Shown: positions 5,149 through 5,476 of the stretch, in pieces
How the letters are laid out: every line of letters starts with the position of its first letter
How positions within the stretch are numbered: position 1 is the stretch's first letter
Origin: Verrucomicrobiota bacterium
GTDB lineage: Bacteria > Verrucomicrobiota > Verrucomicrobiia > Verrucomicrobiales > Akkermansiaceae
DNA: 5,476 nucleotides
Direction: 5' to 3'
NCBI GenBank assembly: GCA_026397695.1
Contig: JAPLUJ010000726.1
Coordinates: 1-5,476, forward strand
The notes under the pieces: model-generated
Database searches by the model: none
Told to the model about the DNA's origin: nothing
The model's input: the letters and a program-made list of their open reading frames with translations, nothing else
Translations under genes and position numbers: made by a program

Positions 5149-5476
5149 TCAAACCCAGTCCGCGCACAGTAATTCCGCCTGATCCAGCACGGTTTTGACC
5201 GCTTGATCTTGGAGGTCCGGCGGGTAGCCGTATTTGTTCAAGATGCGTTTCACCATCACGCGGATGCGGGCGCGGGCGCTTTCGCGCAGCGTCCAGTCGA
5301 TGGTCACGCTTTTGCGAACCTGCTTGATGAGTTCCGCGGCGATCACCTTGAGCTTGTCGTCGCCCATGGCTTTCACGGCCGAATCGTTCACTGCGAGTGC
5401 GTCGTAGAACGCCACTTCGTCATCGGTTAGGCCGAGGTCCACGCCGCGCTTGGTGGCGGTGTCCATTTCCTTCGCC
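5149..5476 (-). CDS. hsdR: type I restriction enzyme R subunit (HsdR), C-terminal end, partial
   Basis: The visible 108 codons are the 3' end of a gene that enters from the right edge; the frame stays open past the methionine at 5466 (AKEMD), so that is not the start. The sequence LGLTDDEVAFYDALAVNDSAVKAMGDDKL, a helix IAAELIKQVRKSVTIDWTLRE, ARARIRVMVKRILNKYGYPPD and a final VLDQAELLCADW match the C-terminal helical domain of HsdR (DUF3387/EcoEI_R_C type). This domain contacts the methyltransferase core in the R2M2S complex, which translocates and cuts unmethylated foreign DNA. The nuclease and helicase domains lie outside the window. The protein ends at the usual place for the family (TGA 5151-5149), so the C-terminus is complete. 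If the locus has the common M-S-R order, the rest of the operon is to the right. Confidence 0.93.
   Translation of the reverse strand, partial: AKEMDTATKRGVDLGLTDDEVAFYDALAVNDSAVKAMGDDKLKVIAAELIKQVRKSVTIDWTLRESARARIRVMVKRILNKYGYPPDLQDQAVKTVLDQAELLCADWV

Noticed and set aside
4916..5198. Plus-strand frames of 70-88 residues in the gap left of hsdR
   Set aside because: They overlap the hsdR 3' end, have no ribosome binding site and no family resemblance.
1..5476. CRISPR array, rRNA, riboswitch or retroelement
   Set aside because: No regularly spaced direct repeats, no rRNA-like segments and no reverse transcriptase motifs were seen on either strand.

Overview
The window looks like a chromosomal segment from a GC-rich bacterium of the PVC group, most likely Verrucomicrobiota or a relative. 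This is inferred from protein style: a secreted beta-propeller sugar hydrolase-like protein with an LFVDDFLI motif, a small three-to-four-helix membrane protein with a GQKGGPPP loop, and an integrase N-terminus of the GGTIYLRAKVGGK type. No rRNA or phylogenetic marker is present, so the assignment is tentative.

Left part (1-546): AT-richer non-coding DNA leads to a complete tRNA-Leu(UAG) gene on the minus strand (239-320). A short plus-strand stub (376-546) follows and reads as the N-terminal arm of a tyrosine recombinase/phage integrase. It is cut off by an insertion sequence.

Middle (546-2415): a structurally complete ISKra4-family-like insertion sequence of about 1.87 kb, bounded by imperfect 22-bp terminal inverted repeats (21/22 matching). 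It carries a DUF6788-like orfA and a DDE transposase orfB in the -1 frame. An A8 tract holding the heptamer A-AAA-AAC, followed at once by a GCAA-capped hairpin, lies in the overlap, and orfB has no ATG of its own upstream of its conserved part. Expression of one fused protein of about 587 residues by frameshifting is therefore likely. A terminator-like hairpin with a T7 run and a perfect 8-bp-arm palindrome lie between the left end and orfA.

Right part (2454-5476, all minus strand): a 5' stub of a secreted protein (2454-2612) overlaps by ATGA the stop of a secreted glycoside hydrolase-like gene (2609-4300). Next come a small multi-span membrane protein (4426-4860), a 288-bp gap, and the C-terminal end of a type I restriction enzyme R subunit, hsdR (5149 to beyond the window).

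Overall this is an accessory region: tRNA, integrase relic, IS, secreted polysaccharide-active protein and restriction system. The IS sits between two genes that both point towards it and both lack their 3' parts, and no target duplication is visible. This suggests a deletion or rearrangement at the IS rather than a simple insertion. I found no convincing new multi-gene system; the expression signals of the IS are the most distinctive feature.
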